Notes under the pieces: generated by a model | What the model was told of the DNA's origin: nothing | Databases searched by the model: none | The model's input: only the letters and a program-made list of their open reading frames with translations | DNA from: Ilumatobacteraceae bacterium | Lineage (GTDB): Bacteria; Actinomycetota; Acidimicrobiia; Acidimicrobiales; Ilumatobacteraceae | Reading direction: 5' to 3' | Length of the DNA stretch: 46,153 bases | Assembly: GCA_024643255.1 (NCBI GenBank) | Contig: JAHENF010000010.1 | Span: 25,567 to 71,719, forward strand | Part shown: in pieces, positions 1-7,943 of the stretch | Position numbering within the stretch: the stretch's first letter is position 1 | Layout of the letters: every line of letters begins with the position of its first letter | Made by a program: the position numbers and the translations under genes

Positions 1-10
1 GCGTCAGGGT

Positions 11-502
11 TCAGAGCGCAATGGCGCCGGTGGTGGAAGGCGGCGGTGGCGGCCACCGGCGTGGGCCGATCGGAAGCCGGGCGTCGGCGAAGGCGGTGGC
101 GAGTTGGTCGACGTGCAGATCGTGACGACGGTCGGTCGTCTCGACGTTCGTGACGACGCCGATCACATCGAGATATGCCGCACGGAAGAGCGGACCATGA
201 CCAGCTTCGACGCCGGCGAGCGCGTGCGCCAACTCGTGCGCAGCTGTGGCAATCGTCGCCTGGGTTGCGGCGAATCGGATCACGGCTCGGCCGTCGGTCT
301 GCGCCGTCGCGCAGCGCGTCGTCGACGAGCGGGCATCGGCCCGGGCCGCACGAACTTCGATCGGCGGACCGGGCCACCACTCCCCCGCAGCCACCGCCTG
401 CAGGCGCGCACCGATGCGCTCGAGGCCGACGACCGACTCGAGGTCGGTCCCATCGAATGCGGCGAGTTCAGCGCCGTACACCGCCGAACGGTCGGTGTCC
501 AT
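11..502 (-). CDS. SprT-like/TIGR04338-like putative zinc metallopeptidase
   Basis: The 163-residue protein has an HELAH zinc-binding motif at residues 89-93. A third histidine follows eight residues later in a GHGPLF motif (His102), the HExxH...HGxxF layout seen in SprT-like and related minimal metallopeptidases. There is no signal peptide or membrane segment, so it should be cytoplasmic. It starts 3 nt after the stop of the upstream DUF2786 gene, so the two are probably co-transcribed and act together. It resembles the small actinobacterial metallohydrolases called TIGR04338, but I recognise that from motif and context only. Substrate unknown. The C-terminus is proline-rich and ends close to the window edge. 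Confidence 0.75.
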   Translation of the reverse strand: MDTDRSAVYGAELAAFDGTDLESVVGLERIGARLQAVAAGEWWPGPPIEVRAARADARSSTTRCATAQTDGRAVIRFAATQATIATAAHELAHALAGVEAGHGPLFRAAYLDVIGVVTNVETTDRRHDLHVDQLATAFADARLPIGPRRWPPPPPSTTGAIAL

Positions 503-505
503 CGC

Positions 506-1249
506 TCAGCCCTTCCCCAGCGCCCGCCGGCCGGCGAGTCGAGCCCGACCGACGTCGGCGCGATCCGCGGCAGCAACGCCCGCGCGCCATCCATGCTCCT
601 GCGCCGCACCGGCGGCACGCGCCGTTCTCACACGGCCGAACGACTCCTTGGCGAACTCCTCCACCCGACGGCTGCGCTCTACCAGCTCGACCTCGGTGCC
701 GGCCAGGCCGACACGCTCGGCAACATCGGCCTCGGCGTCGCGACGAGAGTCGGCGAGCAGCACGCCCATCCGGTCGGCGTAGCCGAAGAGGAACGATCGC
801 CGGAACCGCTGCGTCGCCGCCGCCGTGGCGCGGCGTTCGGCAGCCATCTGCGACGCGGCCTGGCCGTGCAACGAGTGGTACATGAGTTCCACGATGTCGA
901 GGTCCGACGCAAATCCGGCGACATGGGCAACCGTGCCGGTCGGCGTCGTGCCGAACACGACCCGGGTGTCGTGTGTTCCGGCAACCGCCATCAGGAGAGC
1001 CAGTCGGGCCCGCACATAGGCGCCGCGTCCGATCGGAATCTCGCGCACCGCGAGTTCGTCGGCGCCCGACGCTGCCATCACCCGGTCGGGGTCGATCCGG
1101 TGTCGAGCCACCAATTCCGCGGCCTTCCGCGCGAACGCGTCGGCCTCGTGGGTATTCGATGTGGCGCTCGCCTTGTCCATGAGCTTGCGGACGCGCTGCA
1201 GCAAGATACTGTTATCACCTTCAGATGGGGAACGACGGCTGGGCGACAT
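506..1249 (-). CDS. DUF2786 domain protein
   Basis: The 247-residue protein has a DUF2786 signature near the N-terminus (about residues 16-55): a helix like LLQRVRKLMDKA, then an EADAFARKAAEL helix and an ARHRID motif. The function of DUF2786 is unknown. The remainder is helical and charged, with arginine-rich stretches (RRATAAATQRFRRSF), and has no membrane segment. The ATG is preceded by GAGGTGA at good spacing. The next gene, 3 nt downstream, encodes an HExxH metallopeptidase. A TetR regulator is transcribed divergently from a gap of under 50 bp, so the pair may be controlled by it. Family assignment is firm; role is open. Confidence 0.8.
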   Translation of the reverse strand: MSPSRRSPSEGDNSILLQRVRKLMDKASATSNTHEADAFARKAAELVARHRIDPDRVMAASGADELAVREIPIGRGAYVRARLALLMAVAGTHDTRVVFGTTPTGTVAHVAGFASDLDIVELMYHSLHGQAASQMAAERRATAAATQRFRRSFLFGYADRMGVLLADSRRDAEADVAERVGLAGTEVELVERSRRVEEFAKESFGRVRTARAAGAAQEHGWRAGVAAADRADVGRARLAGRRALGKG

Positions 1250-1296
1250 CGGTCAGGTCACCTCTCGCTTCGAACATCGACTCACAAGGCGAGCGT

Positions 1297-1929
1297 ATGG
1301 CGATGACTCAAACACGACAGGCACCCGTCAACATGGACATCGCGGCGTCGACCGACGGCCGGACGATGCGCCGCAACCGCAACCGGACGGCGGTGATCAC
1401 CGCGCTGCTCGACATGATCCGAGCGGGCGACCTGCATCCGGGAGCAGCCGAGATCGCTGACCGCGCCGGCGTGTCACATCGCTCGATCTTCCGGTACTTC
1501 GACGATCTCGACGATCTGGTTCGCACCGCGATCGACCAGTCGTTCGAAGACGCCGGACCGTTGAGCACGATTCCGAACCCCGGCTCAGGCACGCTCGCCG
1601 AACGCATCGCCGCGTTGGTCGACGCCCGCATCGCGCTGTTCGAGTACGTCGACGGCCCGATGCAACTCGCGAGGATGCGGGCCTACTCGATCCCCACGAT
1701 CGACGAGGAGATCGCGAAGGTCGCCGAGTCGTTCAGGACCCAGATCCGCGAGCACTTCGCGATCGAACTCTCCGGACGTTCCGATGCCGAACAGGACGCA
1801 CTCGTCGACGCCGTGCTCGTGCTCACCAGCTACGACTCCTTCGCCATCCACACGAGGCTGCTGGCGCGACCCCCACAGGGGATGCGCACCTCCTGCATCA
1901 CCGCGCTGGGCGTCCTGCTTCGGACCTGA
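1297..1929 (+). CDS. TetR family transcriptional regulator
   Basis: This 210-residue protein has an N-terminal helix-turn-helix at about residues 48-70 (EIADRAGVSHRSIFRYFDD), the typical TetR reading head with the FRYF motif. A helical ligand-binding/dimerisation domain without clear family signals follows. The ATG at 1297 is preceded by AAGGCGAG. An in-frame ATG at 1225 would run into the divergent DUF2786 gene, and ATGs at 1303 and 1333 are alternatives. TetR proteins usually repress divergent neighbours, so the DUF2786/metallopeptidase pair is the natural candidate target. Ligand unknown. Confidence 0.85.
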   Translation: MAMTQTRQAPVNMDIAASTDGRTMRRNRNRTAVITALLDMIRAGDLHPGAAEIADRAGVSHRSIFRYFDDLDDLVRTAIDQSFEDAGPLSTIPNPGSGTLAERIAALVDARIALFEYVDGPMQLARMRAYSIPTIDEEIAKVAESFRTQIREHFAIELSGRSDAEQDALVDAVLVLTSYDSFAIHTRLLARPPQGMRTSCITALGVLLRT

Positions 1930-1949
1930 GCGTCGCACGCCGGGCCCGG

Positions 1950-1955
1950 TAGGGT
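1950..1955 (+). promoter_or_regulatory. Possible -10 hexamer of tRNA-Gly
   Basis: TAGGGT lies 10 nt before the first base of the tRNA-Gly, a normal distance for transcription to start at or just before the mature 5' end. The -35 region 17 nt further upstream (TGAGCG) is a poor match, so this is tentative. Confidence 0.35.
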
Positions 1956-1965
1956 GTCGGCTCTT

Positions 1966-2040
<75 letters not shown>

Positions 2041-2057
2041 AATTTTCAGCGCGCGAG

Positions 2058-2072
2058 GTCGGTTCGACCGAC
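2058..2072. terminator. Hairpin between tRNA-Gly and uspA
   Basis: GTCGGT-TCG-ACCGAC is a perfect 6-bp inverted repeat with a 3-nt loop. It lies between the 3' end of tRNA-Gly and the stop codon of the convergent UspA gene, where it could stop transcription from both sides. No T-tract follows. Confidence 0.4.
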
Positions 2073-2087
2073 AGCGCAGGGCCGCCC

Positions 2088-2534
2088 TCACTCGTCGTGG
2101 TGGACGACGAGAAAGCTGGGTCGGGCGTGGGTGGCGATGCGCGTCGACACGCTGCCGCGGAGGAATCGGGTGAAGCGCCGGACACCGCGGCTGCCGACCA
2201 CGATCAGGTCCGCCCGCGTTGCGTCGGCGAGGTCCAAGATCGCCTCTGCGGGATCGCCTTCGACCAGATGGCTCTGATGATTGACACCCGACTCCTCGAG
2301 CAGCCGAGTGGCGTCGTTCAGGTACGTCGTCGGCGCCGCCAGCGCGTCGAGCGTGTCGCTGAACTCGGTGGGAAGCGACGCGATCGCTCGCGTCGCGTCG
2401 CGTGGATCCGGCGGCCCGTGCGCGGTGACCACATGAACAGTTCCGTCGGCAGCGACGAGATCGATGGCTGCCTCCACGGCCCGGCGCGCGTTCGCTGAGC
2501 CGTCGTATCCGACGACGACGCAGTGCGCCTTCAT
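2088..2534 (-). CDS. Universal stress protein, UspA family
   Basis: A single 148-residue Usp domain. It begins with the first strand VVVGYDGS and ends with the nucleotide-binding signature G-x2-G-x9-G-S (the run starting GSRGVRRF and ending LRGS, around residues 116-130), which marks the ATP-binding UspA subclass. The last strand reads PSFLVVHH. The protein should be a cytoplasmic dimer involved in stress or dormancy responses. The ATG has a purine-rich ribosome site (GGAGAGAGGAAA) upstream. It is divergent from the DUF6544-like gene and convergent with tRNA-Gly, so probably monocistronic. Confidence 0.93.
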   Translation of the reverse strand: MKAHCVVVGYDGSANARRAVEAAIDLVAADGTVHVVTAHGPPDPRDATRAIASLPTEFSDTLDALAAPTTYLNDATRLLEESGVNHQSHLVEGDPAEAILDLADATRADLIVVGSRGVRRFTRFLRGSVSTRIATHARPSFLVVHHDE

Positions 2535-2695
2535 GTCGGTTTCCTCTCTCCTGGTGTCCTTCGATCATGCGCCGCGACCGACAGGAGCGGAAGTGTCGTT
2601 CGGCTCTGACTCAACGCCAGCGACTCTTGCCAACGATCAGAGAGAGGGCAATCGCCTTCGAGGAGGACTCCGGACCCTGGCCGAGCGCCGCCCGG

Positions 2696-3541
2696 ATGCG
2701 GCACGATCATCTGGATGAGCACGCATCCCGGGACGCCGTGAGGCTCCGCACCGAATTCGCACGACGAGCCGAGCACGAACTCGCCCGACCACGCTCCGAC
2801 GAGATCGTCACCGATCGGCACCTGGACGCGCTCCCCGCCCCCGTCGCGCGCTATGTACGTAGATCGGGAGCGGTGGGGCGTCCGACGATCTCCAATTTCC
2901 GGGCATCGATCCACGGGCGGATCCGCTCCGGCCCGAGCGACCGCTGGATGGTGTTCAGCGGTGAGCAGGTCAACACATGTGTCGGAGTGGCCAGCCGACT
3001 CTTCTTCATCAGGGCATCGATGCGCGGTCTCCCGGTCGACGTGTTCCACTGCTTCGTCGACGATGCCGCATCGATGGTCGTGAAGCCACTCTCGCTGTTC
3101 ACGATCGTCGACGCGAGCGGGCCGGAGATGAACCGTTCGGAGACGGTGACGATCCTCAACGACATCTGCCTGATGGCCCCCGCAGCGCTGATCGACCCTG
3201 CCTTCGGGTGGCGGTGGGTCGATGATCGGACCGCGGAGGTGACGTTCCGGCGGTTCGAGGAAACCGTGTCGGCGATGCTCCACTTCGACGACGACGATCG
3301 GCTCGCCGACTTCGTCTCGGACGACCGATTCCGGTCGTCCTCGAGTGGCGCGACGTTCACACCCCAACGCTGGTCGACTCCGGTCGATCGCTACCGATCG
3401 TTCGGAGGCCGACGCGTGATGACCTTCGGGGAGGCGCGATGGCACGCCACTGCACCGGAGGGTGAGTTCGCCTACATCGAATTCGTACTCGACCAGATTG
3501 CGTACAACGTCGACGCGCTCGGTGCGACATCCGGGGTCTGA
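2696..3541 (+). CDS. DUF6544-like protein
   Basis: The 281-residue product carries a motif near residues 45-65, LPAPVARYVRRSGAVGRP, followed by a tryptophan-rich WMVFSGEQ strand. This resembles proteins annotated DUF6544 (formerly DUF6920), of unknown function. It lacks the N-terminal transmembrane helices many relatives carry. Several internal strands (FGWRWVDDRTAEVTF, MLHFDDDDRLADF) suggest a beta-rich, possibly lipid- or ligand-binding fold. The start is uncertain: 2696 is the first plausible ATG, an in-frame start at 2567 would give a longer, unconvincing N-terminus, and neither has a well-placed ribosome site. It converges with the FKBP gene 16 nt away. Confidence 0.65.
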   Translation: MRHDHLDEHASRDAVRLRTEFARRAEHELARPRSDEIVTDRHLDALPAPVARYVRRSGAVGRPTISNFRASIHGRIRSGPSDRWMVFSGEQVNTCVGVASRLFFIRASMRGLPVDVFHCFVDDAASMVVKPLSLFTIVDASGPEMNRSETVTILNDICLMAPAALIDPAFGWRWVDDRTAEVTFRRFEETVSAMLHFDDDDRLADFVSDDRFRSSSSGATFTPQRWSTPVDRYRSFGGRRVMTFGEARWHATAPEGEFAYIEFVLDQIAYNVDALGATSGV

Positions 3542-3545
3542 CCCC
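3533..3545. terminator. Hairpin over the DUF6544/FKBP convergent junction
   Basis: GGGGT-CTG-ACCCC is an inverted repeat whose loop region includes the stop codon of the DUF6544-like gene. It lies 12 nt before the stop of the convergent FKBP gene. No T-tract is present. Weak candidate for a shared terminator. Confidence 0.25.
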
Positions 3546-3557
3546 CGGGCGCGGCGA

Positions 3558-3926
3558 TCAGCCGACAGCGAGGAGATCGACGACGAAGACGAGGGTCTCG
3601 TTCGGGGCGATCACGCCACCGGCGCCGGATGCGCCGTAGCCCATGTGCGGAGGAATCGTCAGGCGGCGGCGACCGCCGACCTTCATGCCCTGCACGCCGT
3701 CGTCCCAACCCTGGATCACCTGACGGCGACCGAGCCCGAACGAGAACGGCTCCATCCGATCCCATGAAGCATCGAACTGCTCACCGGTCGACCACGACAC
3801 GCCGACGTAGTGCACGGTGACGTTCTTGCCCGATGTTGCCTCGTCGCCGTCGCCGACGGTCTCGTCGTCGATGACGAGTTCGGTGGGCGGGGTTGCTTCG
3901 GGGATCGTGACTTCTGGCTTACGCAT
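3558..3926 (-). CDS. FKBP-type peptidyl-prolyl cis-trans isomerase
   Basis: A 122-residue single-domain FKBP. Conserved features include VTVHYVG, the FDASW strand (classic F-D-S region), F-x-F-x-LG, the VIQGWDDGVQGMKVGGRR block and PPHMGYGA, ending in LVFVVDLL. These residues form the hydrophobic proline-binding pocket. There is no signal peptide, so this is a cytoplasmic folding helper that speeds cis-trans isomerisation at proline. The ATG is only 8 nt downstream of a TAACGT hexamer, suggesting a leaderless or nearly leaderless transcript. It is divergent in direction from nothing nearby: the GH3 gene upstream is on the same strand 43 nt away. Confidence 0.95.
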   Translation of the reverse strand: MRKPEVTIPEATPPTELVIDDETVGDGDEATSGKNVTVHYVGVSWSTGEQFDASWDRMEPFSFGLGRRQVIQGWDDGVQGMKVGGRRRLTIPPHMGYGASGAGGVIAPNETLVFVVDLLAVG

Positions 3927-3934
3927 GGACGACG

Positions 3935-3940
3935 ACGTTA
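3935..3940 (-). promoter_or_regulatory. TAACGT -10 candidate, leaderless FKBP
   Basis: TAACGT matches the TANNNT actinobacterial -10 consensus and ends 8 nt before the FKBP ATG, so transcription would begin at or beside the start codon. No good -35 is visible. Confidence 0.45.
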
Positions 3941-3968
3941 TCTCCGGCCCACTCGACCGGCGACCTCG

Positions 3969-6122
3969 TCAGCCACGCTCGACATCCAGCCGACACGCCG
4001 ACGGATCGTTGGCAAACAGGCCGACGTCGACGCTGTACGAACCGGCTTCGGTGACCCAGCCCCCTTCGAGACGCACGTCGAGCATCGACCAGTCGAGATC
4101 GATGACGGCGCTCGCGCGACCGCCCGCGGGCACGGTCGTCCGGCCGAACCCGACGAGTCGTCGCGGCGGGCGTTCGTGTGCGCTCGCGTCGAGTCCGGCG
4201 TGGACGAACACCACCGGCGACGTGTCGCGATCGCCGGTGTTCTCGAGTTCGACCTGGATCGACCCGCCGTCGTCCGCGAGGTGCACGGCCTCGATCGTCG
4301 CCGCTCCATACCCGAGGCCCCAGCCGAACGGGAACTGCGCGGCGTTGGCCTCCCGGTCGAGTTTCCACTGGCCGTGCAGGAGGCCGTAGGTGACCGCCGT
4401 CGCGGTGCGATCGAAGTCGACGAGGTGGTTTGGATCGGTCGGAACCGCGAACGGAAGTCGGCCGCCCGGCTCGGCGTCCCCGGCGATCACGGAGGCGAGC
4501 GCCGTGCCACCCTCGACGCCCGGGTACCAGATCAGCAATGTCGCCGACACCGAGTCGACCCACGGCATCAACACCGCCGACCCGCACATCACCGCCACCA
4601 CCACATTGGGATGTCGTTCGGCCGCCACCGCGATCAACTGCTCATCTGCGTCGGAGAGCCGCAGCGAGGAGCGGTCGCCACCAGGCGCCATCATGGCGTC
4701 GGCACCGGGAGCCGACGGCGCCCGCGCTCCGATCCGTCCGGACGGCGCCGGCCGCTCGTACGGCGCCTCGCTACCCAGCGCCGGATGGTCGATCGGCGGG
4801 AACAGGTCGCCGATGAGAGGGGCCGTGCCCGTGTTGTCGATGAACTCCCCTTCATCGTCCTTGGTGTAGCCGACGACGACAACCACGAGATCGGCGTCGT
4901 CGACGATCGACACGTCGTCGTCAGCGTGGACGACGTCGCCGAACCGACCGCGAAGCCCGTCGAGCGGGGTCACCACATCCGATGCCCTGACATCGCTCGA
5001 GCCGCCGTCGCCGAGATTCGGGACTGCGGCGAGACGACCGAGCACCGCCACCCGGCCCGTCGCATCGGGCTGGACGGGGAGCAACCGCCCCGAATTCCGC
5101 ACGAGCACCATCGACGCGACAGCGGCGGTGCGGGCCAGTTCACGATGCGCCGCGTCACCGACGACGGTGAGCGGTGGCTGCTCGGCCACGACGTGATCGA
5201 AACGCAGGAGCGTTGCGACGACTCGCGTCACCGAGGCATCGACGTCGGAGAGTTCGAGATCGCCGGACACCAGGGCGTCGGCGAATGCGAGCGCACGCTG
5301 CTGCCGGAACGGCATCTCGATGTCGAGCCCGGCGCGCACCGACGTGACCGCATCGCGCAGCCCGAAGATGAAGTCGGACGTCACGAAGCCGTCCCAGCCC
5401 CATTCATCGCGCAAGATGTCGGTGAGCAACACCGTGTTCTGCCCGCACCACTCGCCGTTGACCGAGTTGTAGGCGCTCATCACCGAGGCGACGCCTTCGG
5501 CGGCGACACGGCGGAAATGCGGGAGGTACACCTCGTGCAGCGCCCGTTCGTCGACCGTCACGTCGACGCTGAAGCGGGCGTTCTCCATCGAGTTGAGCGC
5601 GAAGTGCTTCATGCACGCCATCACATGGGTCTGCAGCCCCCGGGTCAGTGCCGCGGCCATCGCCCCGACGTGATGGGGATCCTCCCCGTAGGTCTCCTGA
5701 GCACGCCCCCACGCCGGATGGCGCAGCAGGTTCATGCACACCGCGCCCGTGTACGTCGCACCGCTCGCCCGCAATTCGGCTCCGATCACCCGGCCGATGC
5801 GCTCCTCGAGGTCGGGATCGAACGTCGCTCCCCTCGCCATGCTGACCGGGAACGCGGTGGCATCGCCGACCACACAACCACGCGGCCCGTCGGCGAAGGC
5901 GATGCCCGGCACACCGAGACGCGGCACCTGCGCCGCGGGCCACGGATGCTCGTAGTAGCCACCGGCGGTCATGTCGAAGAGGCCAGGCCAGAACGGCGTG
6001 TCGCCATCGAGACAGCCGAGCTTCTCATCGAGCGTCATGGCGTCGACGAGTCGGCGGGCCTCGACGTGCGGGTCGTCACCCGACTGCACCCTGCGGGCAG
6101 CTTCGGCGAACGTTGAGGTCAT
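3969..6122 (-). CDS. Glycoside hydrolase family 3 (beta-glucosidase-like)
   Basis: This 717-residue enzyme has the GH3 layout: an N-terminal (beta/alpha)8 domain, a second alpha/beta sandwich domain, and a C-terminal fibronectin-III-like domain ending in LDWSMLDVRLEGGW. Landmarks are GRAQETYGEDP near residues 139-149, KHFALN near 172 and the nucleophile Asp250 in GFVTSDFIFG. The hydrolase should release terminal beta-linked sugars by a retaining mechanism; specificity cannot be read from sequence. No signal peptide is visible, so it probably acts inside the cell on imported oligosaccharides or glycosides. The ATG at 6122 was chosen because upstream sequence in frame overlaps the divergent aminotransferase gene. 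Confidence 0.92.
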   Translation of the reverse strand: MTSTFAEAARRVQSGDDPHVEARRLVDAMTLDEKLGCLDGDTPFWPGLFDMTAGGYYEHPWPAAQVPRLGVPGIAFADGPRGCVVGDATAFPVSMARGATFDPDLEERIGRVIGAELRASGATYTGAVCMNLLRHPAWGRAQETYGEDPHHVGAMAAALTRGLQTHVMACMKHFALNSMENARFSVDVTVDERALHEVYLPHFRRVAAEGVASVMSAYNSVNGEWCGQNTVLLTDILRDEWGWDGFVTSDFIFGLRDAVTSVRAGLDIEMPFRQQRALAFADALVSGDLELSDVDASVTRVVATLLRFDHVVAEQPPLTVVGDAAHRELARTAAVASMVLVRNSGRLLPVQPDATGRVAVLGRLAAVPNLGDGGSSDVRASDVVTPLDGLRGRFGDVVHADDDVSIVDDADLVVVVVGYTKDDEGEFIDNTGTAPLIGDLFPPIDHPALGSEAPYERPAPSGRIGARAPSAPGADAMMAPGGDRSSLRLSDADEQLIAVAAERHPNVVVAVMCGSAVLMPWVDSVSATLLIWYPGVEGGTALASVIAGDAEPGGRLPFAVPTDPNHLVDFDRTATAVTYGLLHGQWKLDREANAAQFPFGWGLGYGAATIEAVHLADDGGSIQVELENTGDRDTSPVVFVHAGLDASAHERPPRRLVGFGRTTVPAGGRASAVIDLDWSMLDVRLEGGWVTEAGSYSVDVGLFANDPSACRLDVERG

Positions 6123-6185
6123 GCCACCGACGATGACACACCGCGCGGCACCCGGCGAAGCGGGAGGTGATGCCAGAATGCGAAC

Positions 6186-7412
6186 ATGCCCGGCGCCTTC
6201 CTCCACCCGTTCGCCAAACCGACCCGGGAGCACTTCATCACGATCGTTCGCGGTGAAGGCTCGCTCGTCTGGGACGCCGACGGCAACGAACTGGTCGACG
6301 CCATGGCCAGCCTCTGGTACTGCCAGGTCGGCCACGGCCGCAAGGAGATCGCCGATGCGGTCGCCGCGCAGATCGGCGCAATCGAGGCCTACTCGTGCTT
6401 CGATCCGTTCACCAATGCCCCGGCCGATGCGCTCGCCGAACGCATCGCCGCGCTGACGCCGATACCCGGCGCACGGGTCTTCTTCGCGGGCTCCGGATCA
6501 GAGGCGGTCGACTCGGCGATGAAGCTCGCCCGGCTGGCTCACGTGCAGGCAGGCCACCCCGAGCGGCGTCTGATCATCTCGCGCGTCCGCGGCTACCACG
6601 GCACGAACTACGGCGGCACGAGCGCGCAGGGCCTGCCGCTCAACAAGCACGGCTACGGCGAACTCCTCGCCGACGTGGTCCAGGTGCCGAGCGACGACAT
6701 CGAGGCGCTGTCGCTGCTGATGGCCGAACGCTCGCACGAACTCGCGGCGGTGATCACCGAACCGATCCAGGGCGCGGCGGGCGTGTTCCCGCCGGTCGAC
6801 GGGTATCTCGCCGAGGCCCGACGCCTGTGCGACCAGCACGGCGCACTGCTGATCTTCGACGAGGTGATCACCGGATTCGGCCGCCTGGGCACCTGGTTCG
6901 CCGCCGATCATTACGGCGTCACGCCCGACATGACCACGTTCGCGAAGGGCGTCACGTCCGGCTACCAGCCGCTCGGCGGGGTGATCGTCGGCAGGAAGGT
7001 CGCGGACGCGCTCGAGGCCGACACCGACTTCATCCTGCGCCATGGCTACACCTACTCCGGCCATCCCGCGGCGTGTGCCGGCGCGCTCGCCAACCTCGAC
7101 ATCATCGAGCGCGAGGGACTGCTCACCGAGGTGAAGCGGCTCGGCGCCCGGCTGGAGGGCGGCCTGCGAGCGCTCGAGGCCGACGGCGTCGTCGACCACG
7201 TTCGTGGCGACATTGCGATCTTCGGCGTGCAGTTGCACGACGGCCACAACGCGATGACGGTGCGCGACCGGATGCTCGAACTCGGCGTGATCACCCGGGC
7301 GATCGGCACCGAGACGCTCACCTTCTGTCCTCCGTTCGTGACCACCGACGAGCAGATCGACCGCATCGTCGACGTCCTCGCCGGCGCACTCGCCGAGGTC
7401 GCCCACACCTGA
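6186..7412 (+). CDS. Class III PLP-dependent aminotransferase (omega-transaminase-like)
   Basis: A 408-residue fold-type I aminotransferase of the acetylornithine/omega-aminotransferase class. Visible features are the phosphate-binding GSGSEAVDSAMKLAR region (residues 102-116), YHGTNYGG, the cofactor aspartate in LLIFDEVITGFGR (Asp225) and the Schiff-base lysine Lys254 in TTFAKGVTSGYQPLGG. The C-terminal half has the HGYTYSGHPAACAGALAN block. It transfers amino groups between an amine or omega-amino acid and a 2-oxo acid such as pyruvate; the substrate is not predictable. It heads a plus-strand run with a VOC protein and a GH15 enzyme and is divergent from the GH3 gene (63-bp gap). An AGGTGAT ribosome site lies somewhat far upstream. 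Confidence 0.93.
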   Translation: MPGAFLHPFAKPTREHFITIVRGEGSLVWDADGNELVDAMASLWYCQVGHGRKEIADAVAAQIGAIEAYSCFDPFTNAPADALAERIAALTPIPGARVFFAGSGSEAVDSAMKLARLAHVQAGHPERRLIISRVRGYHGTNYGGTSAQGLPLNKHGYGELLADVVQVPSDDIEALSLLMAERSHELAAVITEPIQGAAGVFPPVDGYLAEARRLCDQHGALLIFDEVITGFGRLGTWFAADHYGVTPDMTTFAKGVTSGYQPLGGVIVGRKVADALEADTDFILRHGYTYSGHPAACAGALANLDIIEREGLLTEVKRLGARLEGGLRALEADGVVDHVRGDIAIFGVQLHDGHNAMTVRDRMLELGVITRAIGTETLTFCPPFVTTDEQIDRIVDVLAGALAEVAHT

Positions 7413-7461
7413 CGCGTGGGGCCGGCCTGCGGTCGTTCACGGCTTTCGCGGCAACGACGAC

Positions 7462-7467
7462 TAGCTT
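7462..7467 (+). promoter_or_regulatory. TAGCTT -10 candidate, leaderless VOC gene
   Basis: TAGCTT ends 7 nt before the GTG start of the VOC-family gene. No ribosome site fits that GTG, so a promoter giving a leaderless transcript is the simplest reading. The -35 region is not recognisable. Confidence 0.45.
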
Positions 7468-7474
7468 CGACGAC

Positions 7475-7930
7475 GTGGCTGGTCTCCCCCGTTGGACACA
7501 TCTCGCGCTCAGAGTTCGTGACATCGACGCGATGATCGAGTGGTACGTCACCCACACGCCGCTCGAACTCCTCGAACGACGCGAGGACGCGAACGGCTTC
7601 GGCGCCTGGCTCGGTCACACCGACAGCCCGGACTCACCGTTCATCCTCGTGTTCGCCCAGTTCCTCCCCGGCCACGAGCCGTTTCCCGGCTCGGATCAGA
7701 CACCGATCGGACCGTTCGCCCACCTCGGATTCGAACTCGCGGAGCGCTCGGACATCGACGACGTCGCAGCCGTCGCAGAGGCCGGTGGTTGGCTGACGAC
7801 GCCCCCGATGGACCTGCCGCCCCCGATCGGCTACATCTGCATGGTGACCGACCCCGACGGCAACACCGTCGAGTTCTCCCACGACCAGGGTGTGTACGCG
7901 TTCGCGCAGCAGCATTTCACCCGGCCCTGA
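7475..7930 (+). CDS. VOC/glyoxalase family protein
   Basis: A 151-residue protein with one vicinal oxygen chelate module pair. It opens with WTHLALRVRDIDAMIEWY (a metal-ligand histidine on the first strand), has FAHLGFEL in the middle, and ends with the hallmark MVTDPDGNTVEFSHD, in which the glutamate is the usual metal ligand. Members include glyoxalases, dioxygenases and resistance proteins, so the reaction is unknown. The GTG at 7475 was chosen because it opens the conserved first strand and sits 7 nt after a TANNNT hexamer. The gene is followed 13 nt later by the GH15 gene, suggesting joint transcription. Confidence 0.85.
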   Translation: MAGLPRWTHLALRVRDIDAMIEWYVTHTPLELLERREDANGFGAWLGHTDSPDSPFILVFAQFLPGHEPFPGSDQTPIGPFAHLGFELAERSDIDDVAAVAEAGGWLTTPPMDLPPPIGYICMVTDPDGNTVEFSHDQGVYAFAQQHFTRP

Positions 7931-7943
7931 GCCAGGCCTCGAC

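Noticed and set aside
2567..2695. Longer N-terminus for the DUF6544-like protein
   Set aside because: The extra 43 residues are Arg/Gln-rich without similarity to the family, and the upstream ATG lacks a ribosome site.
3810..6116. 768-codon open frame on the plus strand across the GH3 gene
   Set aside because: It is antisense to a gene with complete GH3 motifs, is very rich in Arg/His/Asp in the way GC-rich shadow frames are, and has no recognisable domain.
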